From an uncultured Alphaproteobacteria bacterium (GTDB lineage Bacteria; Pseudomonadota; Alphaproteobacteria; RUG11792), in NCBI GenBank assembly GCA_910588255.1, contig CAJUOM010000004.1, positions 1 to 55,005 on the forward strand: a stretch of 55,005 nucleotides of DNA, in the 5' to 3' direction. The first letter of the stretch is position 1. Every line of letters begins with the position of its first letter. This document shows positions 18,082-27,414 of the stretch, piece after piece. The notes under the pieces were generated by a model that was not told where the DNA came from, did no database searches, and saw only the letters and a list, made by a program, of their open reading frames with translations. The translations under genes and the position numbers were made by a program.

Positions 18082-18621
18082 ATGTCTGATATAAAAAAAT
18101 TATTACCAAATATTATTAGCATATTCAGAATTGTATCTATCCACCTATTCTTCTATTCCGTTTTTAATAAACTTAGATTTATCTCTTTTTTAGTATTATT
18201 ACTTGCTGCTTTAAGTGATTTTTTCGATGGTTACATTGCGAGGAAATTAAAAGCTGAATCAAAAATTGGAGAGTTACTCGATCCTATTGCTGATAAACTA
18301 TTTTCAAATGCTGTTTTGTGGGGTATTTGTTTTTTTAAGTCCCCTACTCTTCCAAATTATATCATGGCTGTATCACTCACCTTACGCGATTTGATATTGC
18401 TATTTGGAGGGTTTATTGTAGTCTTAAAAAAAATTAAAGTCACAATGAAACCTATTTATTTAAGTAAGATTTGTACAACGCTTATTTTTACGTATATTAT
18501 ACTTTCAATAACTTTCAATAAAACTGTATTATTAGAGGTTTTCGGTTATGTTATAGTTTTATTAATTATTTCAACTTTTTGGATTTATCTCAGAAGGTTT
18601 TTTAAAGGTTTCAAAGTTTGA
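18082..18621 (+). CDS. CDP-alcohol phosphatidyltransferase (PgsA-like)
   Basis: A polytopic enzyme that transfers a phosphatidyl group from CDP-diacylglycerol to an alcohol, probably glycerol 3-phosphate, to make phospholipid. The complete family motif is present: D49-G50-x2-A53-R54-x8-G63-x3-D67-x3-D71. Four to six hydrophobic segments. 179 residues is typical of PgsA. The stop overlaps the TTG start of the next gene, so the two are coupled. It could also serve another head group; PgsA is favoured by size. Confidence 0.85.
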   Translation: MSDIKKLLPNIISIFRIVSIHLFFYSVFNKLRFISFLVLLLAALSDFFDGYIARKLKAESKIGELLDPIADKLFSNAVLWGICFFKSPTLPNYIMAVSLTLRDLILLFGGFIVVLKKIKVTMKPIYLSKICTTLIFTYIILSITFNKTVLLEVFGYVIVLLIISTFWIYLRRFFKGFKV

Positions 18622-19406
18622 TAGAGAAAAATTTAAAAGATTTTGATATAGCTCAAATAGCAGATTCAGGACAGTGTTTTCGATTTTCCAGAATAGCTCC
18701 TCAAATCTGGCGGGTTATGGCTTTCCAAAAAATTTTAGATATTGAAAAAATTTCTGAAAATGATTATATATTTCATTGTGATAAAACGGAGTTTAGAAAT
18801 ATTTGGTATAGTTACTTTGATTTCCAGACGGATTATGGAATCATAAAAGACTTTGTATATAAGCTTCGAGATGCTTATTTAATATCCGCAATAAATTATG
18901 GCAGAGGCATAAGGATTTTAAGGCAAGATTTATGGGAAATGATCGTGAGTTACATAATTTCTCAAAGAAATAGCATAAAGCGCATTTCTAATACAATTAA
19001 TAAAATTTGTTCCCATTTTTCTGGAAATTTTCCCTCCCCAGCTCAATTATCACAATTCAGTGAAAACGATTTCATAAAACTAGGTTTAGGTTATAGAGCA
19101 GGATATCTTTTTGAAATAACAAAATCTGTAATTAACTATGATTTGGATCTCGAAAAACTGAAATCAATGGAAACACTTGATGCAATAAATTATTTAAAAC
19201 AATTTAAAGGAATTGGTGAAAAAGTTGCAAATTGTATTGCTTTATTCGGGTTATATAAAACAGATGCTTTTCCAATTGACACTTGGATAAAACGGATTAT
19301 TCAAAAAGAATATTCGGGATTTTTCGATGTGAATAAAATAAAGCCATATGCTGGAATAATTCAACAATATATGTTTTTCTATCAAAGATTCCTAGAGAAA
19401 GAGTAA
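18618..19406 (+). CDS. 8-oxoguanine DNA glycosylase-like protein (OGG1 type)
   Basis: A helix-hairpin-helix base-excision glycosylase/lyase of 262 residues. Seen: SGQCFRF at the N-terminus, LWEMIVSYIISQRNSIKRI in the middle, and the HhH block FKGIGEKVANCIALFGL with the catalytic Lys, followed by AFPIDTWIKR with the catalytic Asp. It starts with TTG overlapping the upstream stop (ATGA-like coupling). This OGG1/AlkA-type form is better known from eukaryotes and Clostridia, while most alphaproteobacteria use MutM (Fpg), so horizontal gain is possible. No promoter of its own is apparent. Confidence 0.85.
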   Translation: MIEKNLKDFDIAQIADSGQCFRFSRIAPQIWRVMAFQKILDIEKISENDYIFHCDKTEFRNIWYSYFDFQTDYGIIKDFVYKLRDAYLISAINYGRGIRILRQDLWEMIVSYIISQRNSIKRISNTINKICSHFSGNFPSPAQLSQFSENDFIKLGLGYRAGYLFEITKSVINYDLDLEKLKSMETLDAINYLKQFKGIGEKVANCIALFGLYKTDAFPIDTWIKRIIQKEYSGFFDVNKIKPYAGIIQQYMFFYQRFLEKE

Positions 19407-19427
19407 ATCTTCTCTGAAAATCTTTAA

Positions 19428-20594
19428 TTATAATTTTCTTTGTTGATATTGCTCTAACAGAGCCTTTAGTCTTGCATTTTCCGCCTCGACGTTCATTCTA
19501 GCTTGAGCTTCTGAAGCTGCTTTCTCTTCTGCTTTCCTCTTAGCTTCTTTCATAGCGGCCTGTTCTTTCCTTAACCTTTCGAGTTCTTTATCCTTATCTT
19601 CAGATTCTTGTATTGCCAAGAGTTCTTTCACTAATTTTGCTCTTTCCTCTCCTGATTTCATTTGATTCTGGATAAATTCTATCGCATCTTCCACTACAGG
19701 ATCTGTTATATCTGATACATCATATAAATCTATTTCATCTTTTGTTTCTTCACATTTTCTTTCGGGAGATAATTCTATTGTCAATAATTTTAGCCAATCT
19801 GAAATCTCTCCTACACATTGTTTCAATTGTATAAACGTATGTAGTTGCTTCGTAGTCGCTATAATAGGTTTTTGTGTTGGAAATACTATTGTACTTAGTT
19901 TCATGTTTCCCTTATAGACTTTTCCTGCAATTACCATGGGAGCTACATGAAAACAACCTCCCCATGCTGCGTTGTAATCTTCCAATAATATTGATAAATG
20001 TCTAACTATAGGTATATTTTCTTGAAATTTCCGATCATGACTTGCTCCGCTCGGCATCTTCTTTCTCTCTATTGTACCTATTGCTTGTCTCCTTCTTGAT
20101 GATATTTTTGTACCATCACTCATACTCCTTGTATAATCATCACTAATAACTATACTTGATTCTAGGTTTGTTCTATCCATAAATGCGGACTGCTTTTTTC
20201 TTTGCATTTCCAATATGAATTCTATTACTCCATTTTCATCAAATGTATTTAATTTGCATTTGCATCTTATGTCACAACTTGTTCTGCCTCTGTGATGTAT
20301 TCCTGTGTGTTCTGGCGATAGATATTCTATTTTATCTATATGACAAGCGGAATCATATCCGTAAATATCATTCAAAAATGCCTTTAAATATTTTTCTTGA
20401 CCAAATAGTAATTTAAATGTTGTGTCATAAGTAAGAGCTGGAATAAGCCTTCTTGGTTTTGCAGAAAGTTCCAAACTTCCTGAATTTGTTATATCCGAAG
20501 AATATGTTTCCGAAAATTCTTCTGAATATACTTGGTTTTGTTCCAAATTGATACAGAACAATAATCCCATAATTGACTTTATTATATTTTTCAT
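19428..20594 (-). CDS. Rpn/PD-(D/E)XK nuclease-like protein with an export-type leader
   Basis: This 388-residue protein has the core of the Rpn (recombination-promoting nuclease, transposase_31-like) family: ALTYDTTFKLLFGQ and FLNDIYG (about 53-79), then the nuclease residues Asp108 (SCDIRCK) and Glu129-x-Gln131 (FILEMQ). The last 60 residues form a charged coiled coil rich in E, K and A. Unusually, about 20 hydrophobic and polar residues resembling a Sec leader (IMGLLFCIN) and an S/T/E-rich linker come first. Rpn relatives normally act in the cytoplasm, so this copy may be exported as an effector, or the leader may be incidental. It stands alone, convergent with the glycosylase gene. Confidence 0.75.
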   Translation of the reverse strand: MKNIIKSIMGLLFCINLEQNQVYSEEFSETYSSDITNSGSLELSAKPRRLIPALTYDTTFKLLFGQEKYLKAFLNDIYGYDSACHIDKIEYLSPEHTGIHHRGRTSCDIRCKCKLNTFDENGVIEFILEMQRKKQSAFMDRTNLESSIVISDDYTRSMSDGTKISSRRRQAIGTIERKKMPSGASHDRKFQENIPIVRHLSILLEDYNAAWGGCFHVAPMVIAGKVYKGNMKLSTIVFPTQKPIIATTKQLHTFIQLKQCVGEISDWLKLLTIELSPERKCEETKDEIDLYDVSDITDPVVEDAIEFIQNQMKSGEERAKLVKELLAIQESEDKDKELERLRKEQAAMKEAKRKAEEKAASEAQARMNVEAENARLKALLEQYQQRKL

Positions 20595-20751
20595 GTTATT
20601 CTAGAGGAAATACCAATATTATTTATTATATCATATTACTAATACATTTATCAATCCATGCACGTCCTAATTGCTAGCTATTACTTTTAATTTTGACAAA
20701 AGCTTGGTTATTAGATAGAATTAAGATAAGTTTCTTCCTGAAATTTGTTAA

Positions 20752-22252
20752 ATGAATAAAATTTTTTCTTTCACTGTTCTTTCCTCTTTATTTTTAAACA
20801 TGAATGTTATTAGTGCTATATCTGAGCAATGCTGTACAGTTATTCCTCAGAAAATTTCAAAATCAGAGACACATGAAGAACTAAACCAGCAAGAGTTGAT
20901 ACTATACGAAAAGGCGTTGTTGCCATAAGAGTAACCGCTCATTTGATTCTTGATAGGTATGTAAACGAAAAACTTTGGTATGGAACAGGATTTATTGTTA
21001 ATACAAATTCAGGAATAATTGTTACAAATGCTCATGTTGCTGGAGAAATGGCAGTTTGTACTTATGAAGTGAAATTCGGAAATGGAAAAACAGTAGAATC
21101 AAAATTATTATATATCGATCCACTTTATGATTTTGCAATTTTATCAGTTGATCCGAAAAATATTCCAATATATGTGAAATCTTTGAAAATTTCTGAAGAA
21201 CAACCTGTGATTAATGCAAAAATATATGCAATGGGGAATTCGAGTAAAAATGAGTTTTCGACTTACCAAGGATATATATTTGATACAGAAAGTATATTAT
21301 GGCTGAAACCTTTTGCAGAACAGTCATTTCAGTTTTCCGGATTGACGGTTCCTGGAGCAAGTGGATCTCCTGTTTTCAACACCAAGGGTGAAGTTATAGG
21401 TTTGCTTTATGGAGGAAAATTAGTTTCAGGAGCAGCACTTCCGATTTCATATGTAAAACCAGTTATAGATAAATTAAAAAATGGGGAAATTTTCTACAGA
21501 TATTTTTATGGCGCTATACTGAATTATATACCTATTCAAGATGCGATAGATGCTGAAGATATACCAGAGTCTCTATTACAAGAATATGAAACTTGCTTCC
21601 CAAACTCAAATAATAAGATTATCTATGTACGTAAAAAACTAACTGCATTCAATAATGAAAATTCCCAATTAAATTCAGGTGATATTATTTGGAAAGTTGA
21701 AGATGAAATTATAGGACCAAATTTAAAGAAAATTGATCAAATTGTTCAAGAAAAAGCTGGAAAAAATTTAAACCTTGTTGTTTATAGAAAAGGAAAAAAG
21801 ATAGAACTTGAAATTCCTACTTTTGAATTAAATTGTTCTGCAAAATTGAAGCTTTTATCCTTTGCTGGAACTACGTTTTTTGAAACAACTCCAGAGATAA
21901 AATTAATTTCGGAAAAAGCAATACCGCAGTTTATATCACAGATAGTGAAGCAAGATCACCATTCATGGAAATATCAAATCCAAGCAATGGAACATATCAA
22001 GGCGGCGCATTTCAAATAACTGAAATAGCAGGAAAGAAAATATCCACGATTGACGAACTAATCGATATTATCCCTGATTTGTTTAAGAAAAAGGTTTTTG
22101 ATGTGAAATTTATTAGACTAGGTAGCGATTTTGGTGAATACACAATAACAACTAAATACTCTCCTGAATTTGCTGATGCAACACTTTATACATTTAATTC
22201 ATCAGAAAACAAATGGGAAGTGAAATCTATAAAAAATCCTAAACAGAATTAA
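20752..22252 (+). pseudogene. exported trypsin-like serine protease (DegP/S1C type), broken twice
   Basis: Three reading frames together encode one S1C-type protease with PDZ-like parts. Frame 1 (20752-20928) gives the signal peptide and a 58-residue N-terminus. The frame opens again near 20920 (VVAIRVTAHLI) and runs to 22019. It holds the catalytic residues His (TNAHVAG), Asp (PLYDFAIL) and Ser (GASGSPVF) and a PDZ-like region. The last part (about 21950-22252) is in another frame (NGTYQGGAFQITEIAGKKI). So two frameshifts split it, near 20915 and near 21955. It is probably a decayed gene, although the catalytic triad is intact within the central frame. Normal function would be periplasmic protein quality control or host cleavage. 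Confidence 0.7.
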
Positions 22253-22330
22253 TTTTTAAAAAGATTTTAACGAATTTTTAACAACTCTTTGTGATAATAG
22301 ACTTAAGAGGTATATCTATTTGAGCAAAAA

Positions 22331-23461
22331 ATGAATATAAAAAATCTTTTAAAATTAACTTGTGCTGTTTTTGTTGTTTCCACTATTTCTACGGGAGAGG
22401 TTTCTTCAAGTATATTTTCAGGCTTAGCAAATAAGGCAAAATCCGCAATGGGAAGTGCAAAAAGCCAACTTACAACTTCAGTTTCTGGATTGAAAAACCA
22501 AGCAAAACAAACTCTTAAATCAGCAAAAACAGCAGCATCTGATACGATAAAATCCGCACAAGATCAGGCAACAGCTTCATTATCTGCTGTAAAAGAAGCT
22601 AGTTCTAATGCGATATCATCTATTATCCCAGTTTCTGAACAAACTGAAAAAACAGAAGAAGATGGACTACTATTAGATAAAGAATTAACTGATGCAGACA
22701 ATATCTTATCAGAATTAGAGGAAGAGAATTCAGATACAATATTACCTCAAAATGATTCGGAAGAATTGCTCTTAGATGAAATATCTCCTAATGATATTTC
22801 CGTTTCAAAAACACAAAATGAAATTTCTGATGAACTTTCTCTTGATGAGGATTTAACTAGTGATTTTCCAAACGAGGTTATTGAAAAAATCGATTCTCTA
22901 TTTCCTGATACAGAAAAAATAGCGTCTGGAAAAATAATTGATTTGAGTAATAAAAACTTAAATGATAAAGACATTGCTTATATAGCAGCTGTAAAAATTC
23001 CATCTTTGTCTGAAAAGATCGAGAAAATTACATTGAAATTATCGAATAACAAATTTTCTAATGAAGGATTAAAAGTCCTTTTAGACAGTTTAAAAACTAT
23101 GCCAAAATTGGTGTCCATTCTTGATTGTTCCGGAAATAATATAGGTGATGAAGGAGCTATGGCAATAGCTGATTCTTGTCAACATCTTCCATTGAGCCAT
23201 ACAATTATTTTATCAAACTGCGGAATATCTGGAACAGGCATACTTGGAGTTCTTTCTTCAATATTGGAAATAAATAACTCAGCTTATCAATATCTTGACT
23301 TATCCAAAAATAATATTGATCCAAGCTACGCTCCGTTAATTATTGAAAAATTGCAGACAATAAAAGAAAACAGTTTTGAAGATGGAGTTAATATTAGTGA
23401 AACAGGAATTGCTCTATCTGAAGGCATCGATTTGCCTGGAAATGTGATTTTGGGAAAATAA
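22331..23461 (+). CDS. exported leucine-rich-repeat protein
   Basis: 376 residues with a signal peptide (LLKLTCAVFVVSTIST) in four parts. Residues 25-100 are an A/S/K-rich amphipathic helical stretch with repeated KSA and SAK words. Residues 100-195 are an acidic D/E/S-rich linker. Residues 195-355 are leucine-rich repeats of the ribonuclease-inhibitor type (IDLSNKNLNDKDIAYIA, LDCSGNNIGDEGAMAIA, ILSNCGISGTGIL, LDLSKNNIDPSYAPLI). The tail is short. LRR proteins of this type in intracellular bacteria are often host-directed effectors; that is inference. It is followed by a clear terminator, so it is a single unit. Confidence 0.8.
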   Translation: MNIKNLLKLTCAVFVVSTISTGEVSSSIFSGLANKAKSAMGSAKSQLTTSVSGLKNQAKQTLKSAKTAASDTIKSAQDQATASLSAVKEASSNAISSIIPVSEQTEKTEEDGLLLDKELTDADNILSELEEENSDTILPQNDSEELLLDEISPNDISVSKTQNEISDELSLDEDLTSDFPNEVIEKIDSLFPDTEKIASGKIIDLSNKNLNDKDIAYIAAVKIPSLSEKIEKITLKLSNNKFSNEGLKVLLDSLKTMPKLVSILDCSGNNIGDEGAMAIADSCQHLPLSHTIILSNCGISGTGILGVLSSILEINNSAYQYLDLSKNNIDPSYAPLIIEKLQTIKENSFEDGVNISETGIALSEGIDLPGNVILGK

Positions 23462-23465
23462 TAAA

Positions 23466-23489
23466 AAGGCGCAAGCAAAAAAGCGCCTT
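23466..23489 (+). terminator. stem-loop terminator
   Basis: AAGGCGC (23466-23472) pairs with GCGCCTT (23483-23489), loop of 10, followed by ATGTTTTTGTTT. It sits 5 bases after the LRR-gene stop. Confidence 0.75.
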
Positions 23490-23634
23490 ATGTTTTTGTT
23501 TATAAATTCTCATAGAAACTGTTTGAATTTTATGAGATTTTTAATATGAACACAGTATAAATTCAAACAATTTTGTGACAAAACAGAGTTTTTTTGTTAT
23601 CATATTATTTAGAAAATTATGTAATTATCAGAAA

Positions 23635-25431
23635 ATGAATTTTTCAACAAAAACTGATTTAAGAACTCACACGTGTAATGAGCTTTCTATCGAAAATATT
23701 AATGAAACTGTGAAATTATGTGGATTTGTTCACAGAATAAGAGATCACGGAGGATTACTTTTTATTGATTTAAGAGACCATTATGGAATTACTCAATGTG
23801 TTCTTCAACAAAGTGATTCTTCTTTTTCTGTTGCAGAAAAATTAAAAGACGAAACGATAATCTCCGTGAAAGGTAAGGTTGTAAAACGTGATGATTCAAC
23901 GGTTAACAATAATATGCCAACAGGAGAAATCGAATTATATATTGATAAGATAGAAATACTTTCTGAACCTGAAGGACCGTTGCCTTTACAAGTAAATGTG
24001 GAAAATGAATTTCCAGAAGATACACGTTTGACTTATCGTTATTTAGATCTCAGAAAAAAAGAAAATCATGATAATATAGCCTTGAGATCGAAAGTCATTT
24101 CTCATATTCGAAGAGAAATGACAAATCAAGGATTTTTAGAAATTCAAACCCCTATTTTGACTTCTTCTTCTCCAGAAGGTGCTCGAGACTATTTGGTTCC
24201 AAGCAGAGTTCATCATGGAAAATTCTATGCCCTGCCACAAGCTCCTCAACAATTTAAACAATTATTAATGGTAGCTGGATTTGACAGATATTTCCAAATA
24301 GCTCCTTGTTTTCGAGATGAAGATGCGAGAGCAGATAGGTCTCCTGGAGAGTTTTATCAACTTGATATGGAAATGAGTTTTGTTTCTCAAGAAGATGTTT
24401 TTGCTGCAATTGAGCCTGTTTTATACAGCACTTTTAAAACATTTGCTCCTGAGGGATATGATGTTACCAATTATCCATTTCCCAGAATAACTTTTGATGA
24501 TGCTATGCTTCATTATGGTTGTGATAAACCTGATCTCAGGAATCCATTAATTATAGAAGATTTAACTGATCTTTTTGAAAATTCTGGATTTGGAGCTTTT
24601 GCAAATTCAATCAAATCAGGAGCAAAAGTGAGGAGTATCAATGTCTCGGGGGGGGCTAATGAGCCACGAAGCTTTTTCGATAAATTAAATAATTGGGCAA
24701 AAGAACTTGGACTTCCAGGTCTTGGATATATTTCCAAACTTTCCGATTCTGAATACAAAGGCCCAATTGCAAAGTTCTTGAATTCAGATGAACTTTCGAA
24801 AATTTCTGAAATTAACAAAATGAATTCAGGAGATGTTGTATTCCTTGTTTGTGATAAGAATGCTGCAAAACTATCAGGTGTTATCAAAACTAAATTAGCA
24901 GAAAAACTAAATTTAATAGAAGAAAAGTCTTATAAATTCTGCTGGGTTATTGATTTTCCAATGTATGAATATGATGAAGATTTAAAACAAATTATTTTTT
25001 CTCACAACCCTTTTTCTATGCCTCAAGGTGGTTTGGATGCATTAAAAAGAAAAAATCCACTAGACATAAAAGCTTATCAATATGATATAGTTTGTAATGG
25101 TATAGAGCTATCCAGTGGAGCTATAAGAAATCACATTCCTGAAATAATGTATAAAGCTTTTGAAATCGTGGGATATAGCAAAGACTTTGTTGATAATAAA
25201 TTTAGTGCTATGATTAAGGCTTTTAAGTATGGAGCTCCTCCTCACGGTGGTTGTGCTCCAGGAATTGATAGAATAGTTATGATCCTGGCAAACACTGAAA
25301 ATATCAGAGAAGTTATCGCTTTTCCATTTAACCAACAAGCGCAAGATCTTATGATGGGATCCCCAGCTGAGGTTACACCTCATCAATTAAAGGAACTTCA
25401 TATTTCAGTTTTACCAAAAATAAAACAATGA
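23635..25431 (+). CDS. aspS: aspartyl-tRNA synthetase
   Basis: Class II synthetase of the bacterial type, 598 residues. Seen: OB-fold anticodon-binding N-terminus (LCGFVHRIRDHGGLLFIDLRDHYG), class II motif 1 in the FLEIQTPILTSSSPEGARDY region, motif 2 FRDEDARADRSPGEF, the GAD insertion domain (about 290-400) and motif 3 GGCAPGIDRIVMI. The upstream codons in frame (from 23575) are not family-like, so the ATG at 23635 is chosen. An uninterrupted run of eight G (24648-24655) lies inside the GAD part and is translated as SGGAN, which is striking in this AT-rich gene. Confidence 0.97.
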   Translation: MNFSTKTDLRTHTCNELSIENINETVKLCGFVHRIRDHGGLLFIDLRDHYGITQCVLQQSDSSFSVAEKLKDETIISVKGKVVKRDDSTVNNNMPTGEIELYIDKIEILSEPEGPLPLQVNVENEFPEDTRLTYRYLDLRKKENHDNIALRSKVISHIRREMTNQGFLEIQTPILTSSSPEGARDYLVPSRVHHGKFYALPQAPQQFKQLLMVAGFDRYFQIAPCFRDEDARADRSPGEFYQLDMEMSFVSQEDVFAAIEPVLYSTFKTFAPEGYDVTNYPFPRITFDDAMLHYGCDKPDLRNPLIIEDLTDLFENSGFGAFANSIKSGAKVRSINVSGGANEPRSFFDKLNNWAKELGLPGLGYISKLSDSEYKGPIAKFLNSDELSKISEINKMNSGDVVFLVCDKNAAKLSGVIKTKLAEKLNLIEEKSYKFCWVIDFPMYEYDEDLKQIIFSHNPFSMPQGGLDALKRKNPLDIKAYQYDIVCNGIELSSGAIRNHIPEIMYKAFEIVGYSKDFVDNKFSAMIKAFKYGAPPHGGCAPGIDRIVMILANTENIREVIAFPFNQQAQDLMMGSPAEVTPHQLKELHISVLPKIKQ

Positions 25432-25474
25432 TATTGTTCAATTTTTTAAGGAGATATTTATTATCTCCTTCAGT

Positions 25475-26281
25475 TTAATAAGGTCCTTTTTTCCTTTTCT
25501 TAGTTAAACAAAATGCAACTGCCAAGCAAAATGTAACAATTGCAATAAGGAGCGTTGCCAAGGCATTAATTGCAGGTGTTACGCCAACTCTAACATTTGA
25601 AAAAATAAGAATTGGGAGTGTTGTAGATCCTGGACCTGACAAAAAGCTAGCAATAACCAAATCATCAAGAGAAAGTGTAAATGCAAGTAACCATCCTGAT
25701 ATAATAGATTTAGAAATAATTGGAACTTTTATTCTTAAAAACACAGAAAAAGGAGCAGCCCCAAGATCTAATGCAGATTCTTCTATAGCATGATCAAAGG
25801 ATAACAACCTAGAACGAACAGTCATATGAACATATGCAACAGTTGCCATCATATGCCCTATTGTAACTGTCATAATCCCTCGTTCTTTAGGAAATCCGAA
25901 TATACTTTCCATTGCCATAAATAGCATTAATAGAGAAAATCCAATAATCAATTCAGGCATAACTATCGGAATTACAATCATAGTACTCAAAAACTTTTTT
26001 CCACAGAATATTCCGGAATTAGTTGTAGCAGCCGCCGCCAAAACTCCTAAAACAACAGCTCCACTTGCTGAAATACATGCAACTTCTAAACTCGTTATTC
26101 CTGCATGAATCAAATCTGAATCTTCAAGTAAAGCTTCAAACCATTTTAAAGAAAATCCAGTCCATATACCCGGTATCTCTGAAGCACTAAAAGATGTTAC
26201 AATAAGAAATACTATAGGAGTGAATAGAAATGCATATCCGAAAATTAAAACGGTTCCTATGGTTTTTGAGATCCTAATCAT
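25475..26281 (-). CDS. potC: spermidine/putrescine ABC transporter permease (PotC/PotI-like)
   Basis: Inner-membrane permease of 268 residues with about six hydrophobic segments. Seen: the EAA loop of ABC permeases (EESALDLGAAPFSVFLRIKVP) that docks the ATPase, and a PotC-like C-terminal SLDDLVIASFLSGPG. The start overlaps the end of the binding-protein gene by 4 nt. No ATPase (potA) or partner permease (potB) is in the window, so these must lie elsewhere for the transporter to work. Confidence 0.9.
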   Translation of the reverse strand: MIRISKTIGTVLIFGYAFLFTPIVFLIVTSFSASEIPGIWTGFSLKWFEALLEDSDLIHAGITSLEVACISASGAVVLGVLAAAATTNSGIFCGKKFLSTMIVIPIVMPELIIGFSLLMLFMAMESIFGFPKERGIMTVTIGHMMATVAYVHMTVRSRLLSFDHAIEESALDLGAAPFSVFLRIKVPIISKSIISGWLLAFTLSLDDLVIASFLSGPGSTTLPILIFSNVRVGVTPAINALATLLIAIVTFCLAVAFCLTKKRKKGPY

Positions 26282-27414
26282 TCAACAGCCTCGATATGTG
26301 TAAATATTCCCATTCTTATTTGAGACCAAGCTCTAGCTGCTAATTTGTCATATTTTGTATCCTCTAGATTTTTGTTTGGTACTCCCATAATAAGTTTCGA
26401 TATAATTTCATTATCTACTGGACAAATTTCGGGATCATTAGTGATCTCTTCGTTATATAACTCAACACTACTTGGAACATTTACAAGTATACCTGAATAA
26501 TTTGTTATCTTTGCAGCAACTTCAGGTCTTAATAAGTAATTCAAGAATTTATAAGCATTTTCCTTGTTTGGAGCTTTTTGAGGAATTCCAACGCAATCTA
26601 CCCATAATATCCCAGCATCTTTAGGAATAATATATCTTATATCTTTATCAACATATTTTCCTGAACGTTTTGCACGCCATGCTGTATCAGATGAGCTAAT
26701 AGCAATACACACTTCTCCAGATATTAAATCTGTGGTTATAGTGTTAGAAGAAAACTTTTTTATGTATTCTCTAATTAATTTAAAACAATCAATATACCGA
26801 TTAATTAATTTAGGATCTCTTACTCCTTCCAATTTGCCATTGTTTAAATATACATTAGTTTGAAGGAATATATCTATATACTCTTCAGGAAAGCTGATCC
26901 CATATTTCGCAAGCTTTTTGGCTTTTTCTGGATTTAATAGGACATCATAAGAATCAATTTTCTCATTTGGAAATAGTTTTGATAAGACATTGGCATCATA
27001 AGCAATGCCTGTTGTTCCCCAAAATATTGGGATAAGATATTCGATATCTCCACCTGATTTTTTATAATTATCAGTAATGCCTCCGGATATATTTTTTATA
27101 TTAGGTACAAATTCCATATCAATTTTCTGATAGGCCCCCATGTTAAATTGACGAGCAGCATATGGAATAAATGATGGAAAAACAATATCATAGCCACTAT
27201 TAGTTGCTAATAATTTTGCTTCAAGCGAATCATTATTATCGTAAACATCATAAACTACTTTTATTCCTGTTTCTTTTTCAAAATCAGACAAAACTTCGCG
27301 ACTTATAACACCATACCAACCATAAATATTAACTCTCGGTTGAGATAGTCTCTCCATGTTTAAAACAAAGATCGCTAACAAAATTATAACAAGTATAAAC
27401 GGGATCTTATTCAT
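26278..27414 (-). CDS. potD: polyamine ABC transporter substrate-binding protein (PotD/PotF-like)
   Basis: Extracytoplasmic solute-binding protein of 378 residues with an N-terminal hydrophobic leader (FILVIILLAIFVLN). Seen: VNIYGWYGVISREVLSDFEKETGIKVVYDVYDNNDSLEAKLL, the usual PotD start, then YDIVFPS and the polyamine-binding-type LIPIFWGTTGIAYD. The leader lacks a cleavage site I am sure of and may stay as an anchor. Between tauE (8-nt overlap upstream) and potC (4-nt overlap downstream) in one unit. Confidence 0.88.
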   Translation of the reverse strand: MNKIPFILVIILLAIFVLNMERLSQPRVNIYGWYGVISREVLSDFEKETGIKVVYDVYDNNDSLEAKLLATNSGYDIVFPSFIPYAARQFNMGAYQKIDMEFVPNIKNISGGITDNYKKSGGDIEYLIPIFWGTTGIAYDANVLSKLFPNEKIDSYDVLLNPEKAKKLAKYGISFPEEYIDIFLQTNVYLNNGKLEGVRDPKLINRYIDCFKLIREYIKKFSSNTITTDLISGEVCIAISSSDTAWRAKRSGKYVDKDIRYIIPKDAGILWVDCVGIPQKAPNKENAYKFLNYLLRPEVAAKITNYSGILVNVPSSVELYNEEITNDPEICPVDNEIISKLIMGVPNKNLEDTKYDKLAARAWSQIRMGIFTHIEAVE

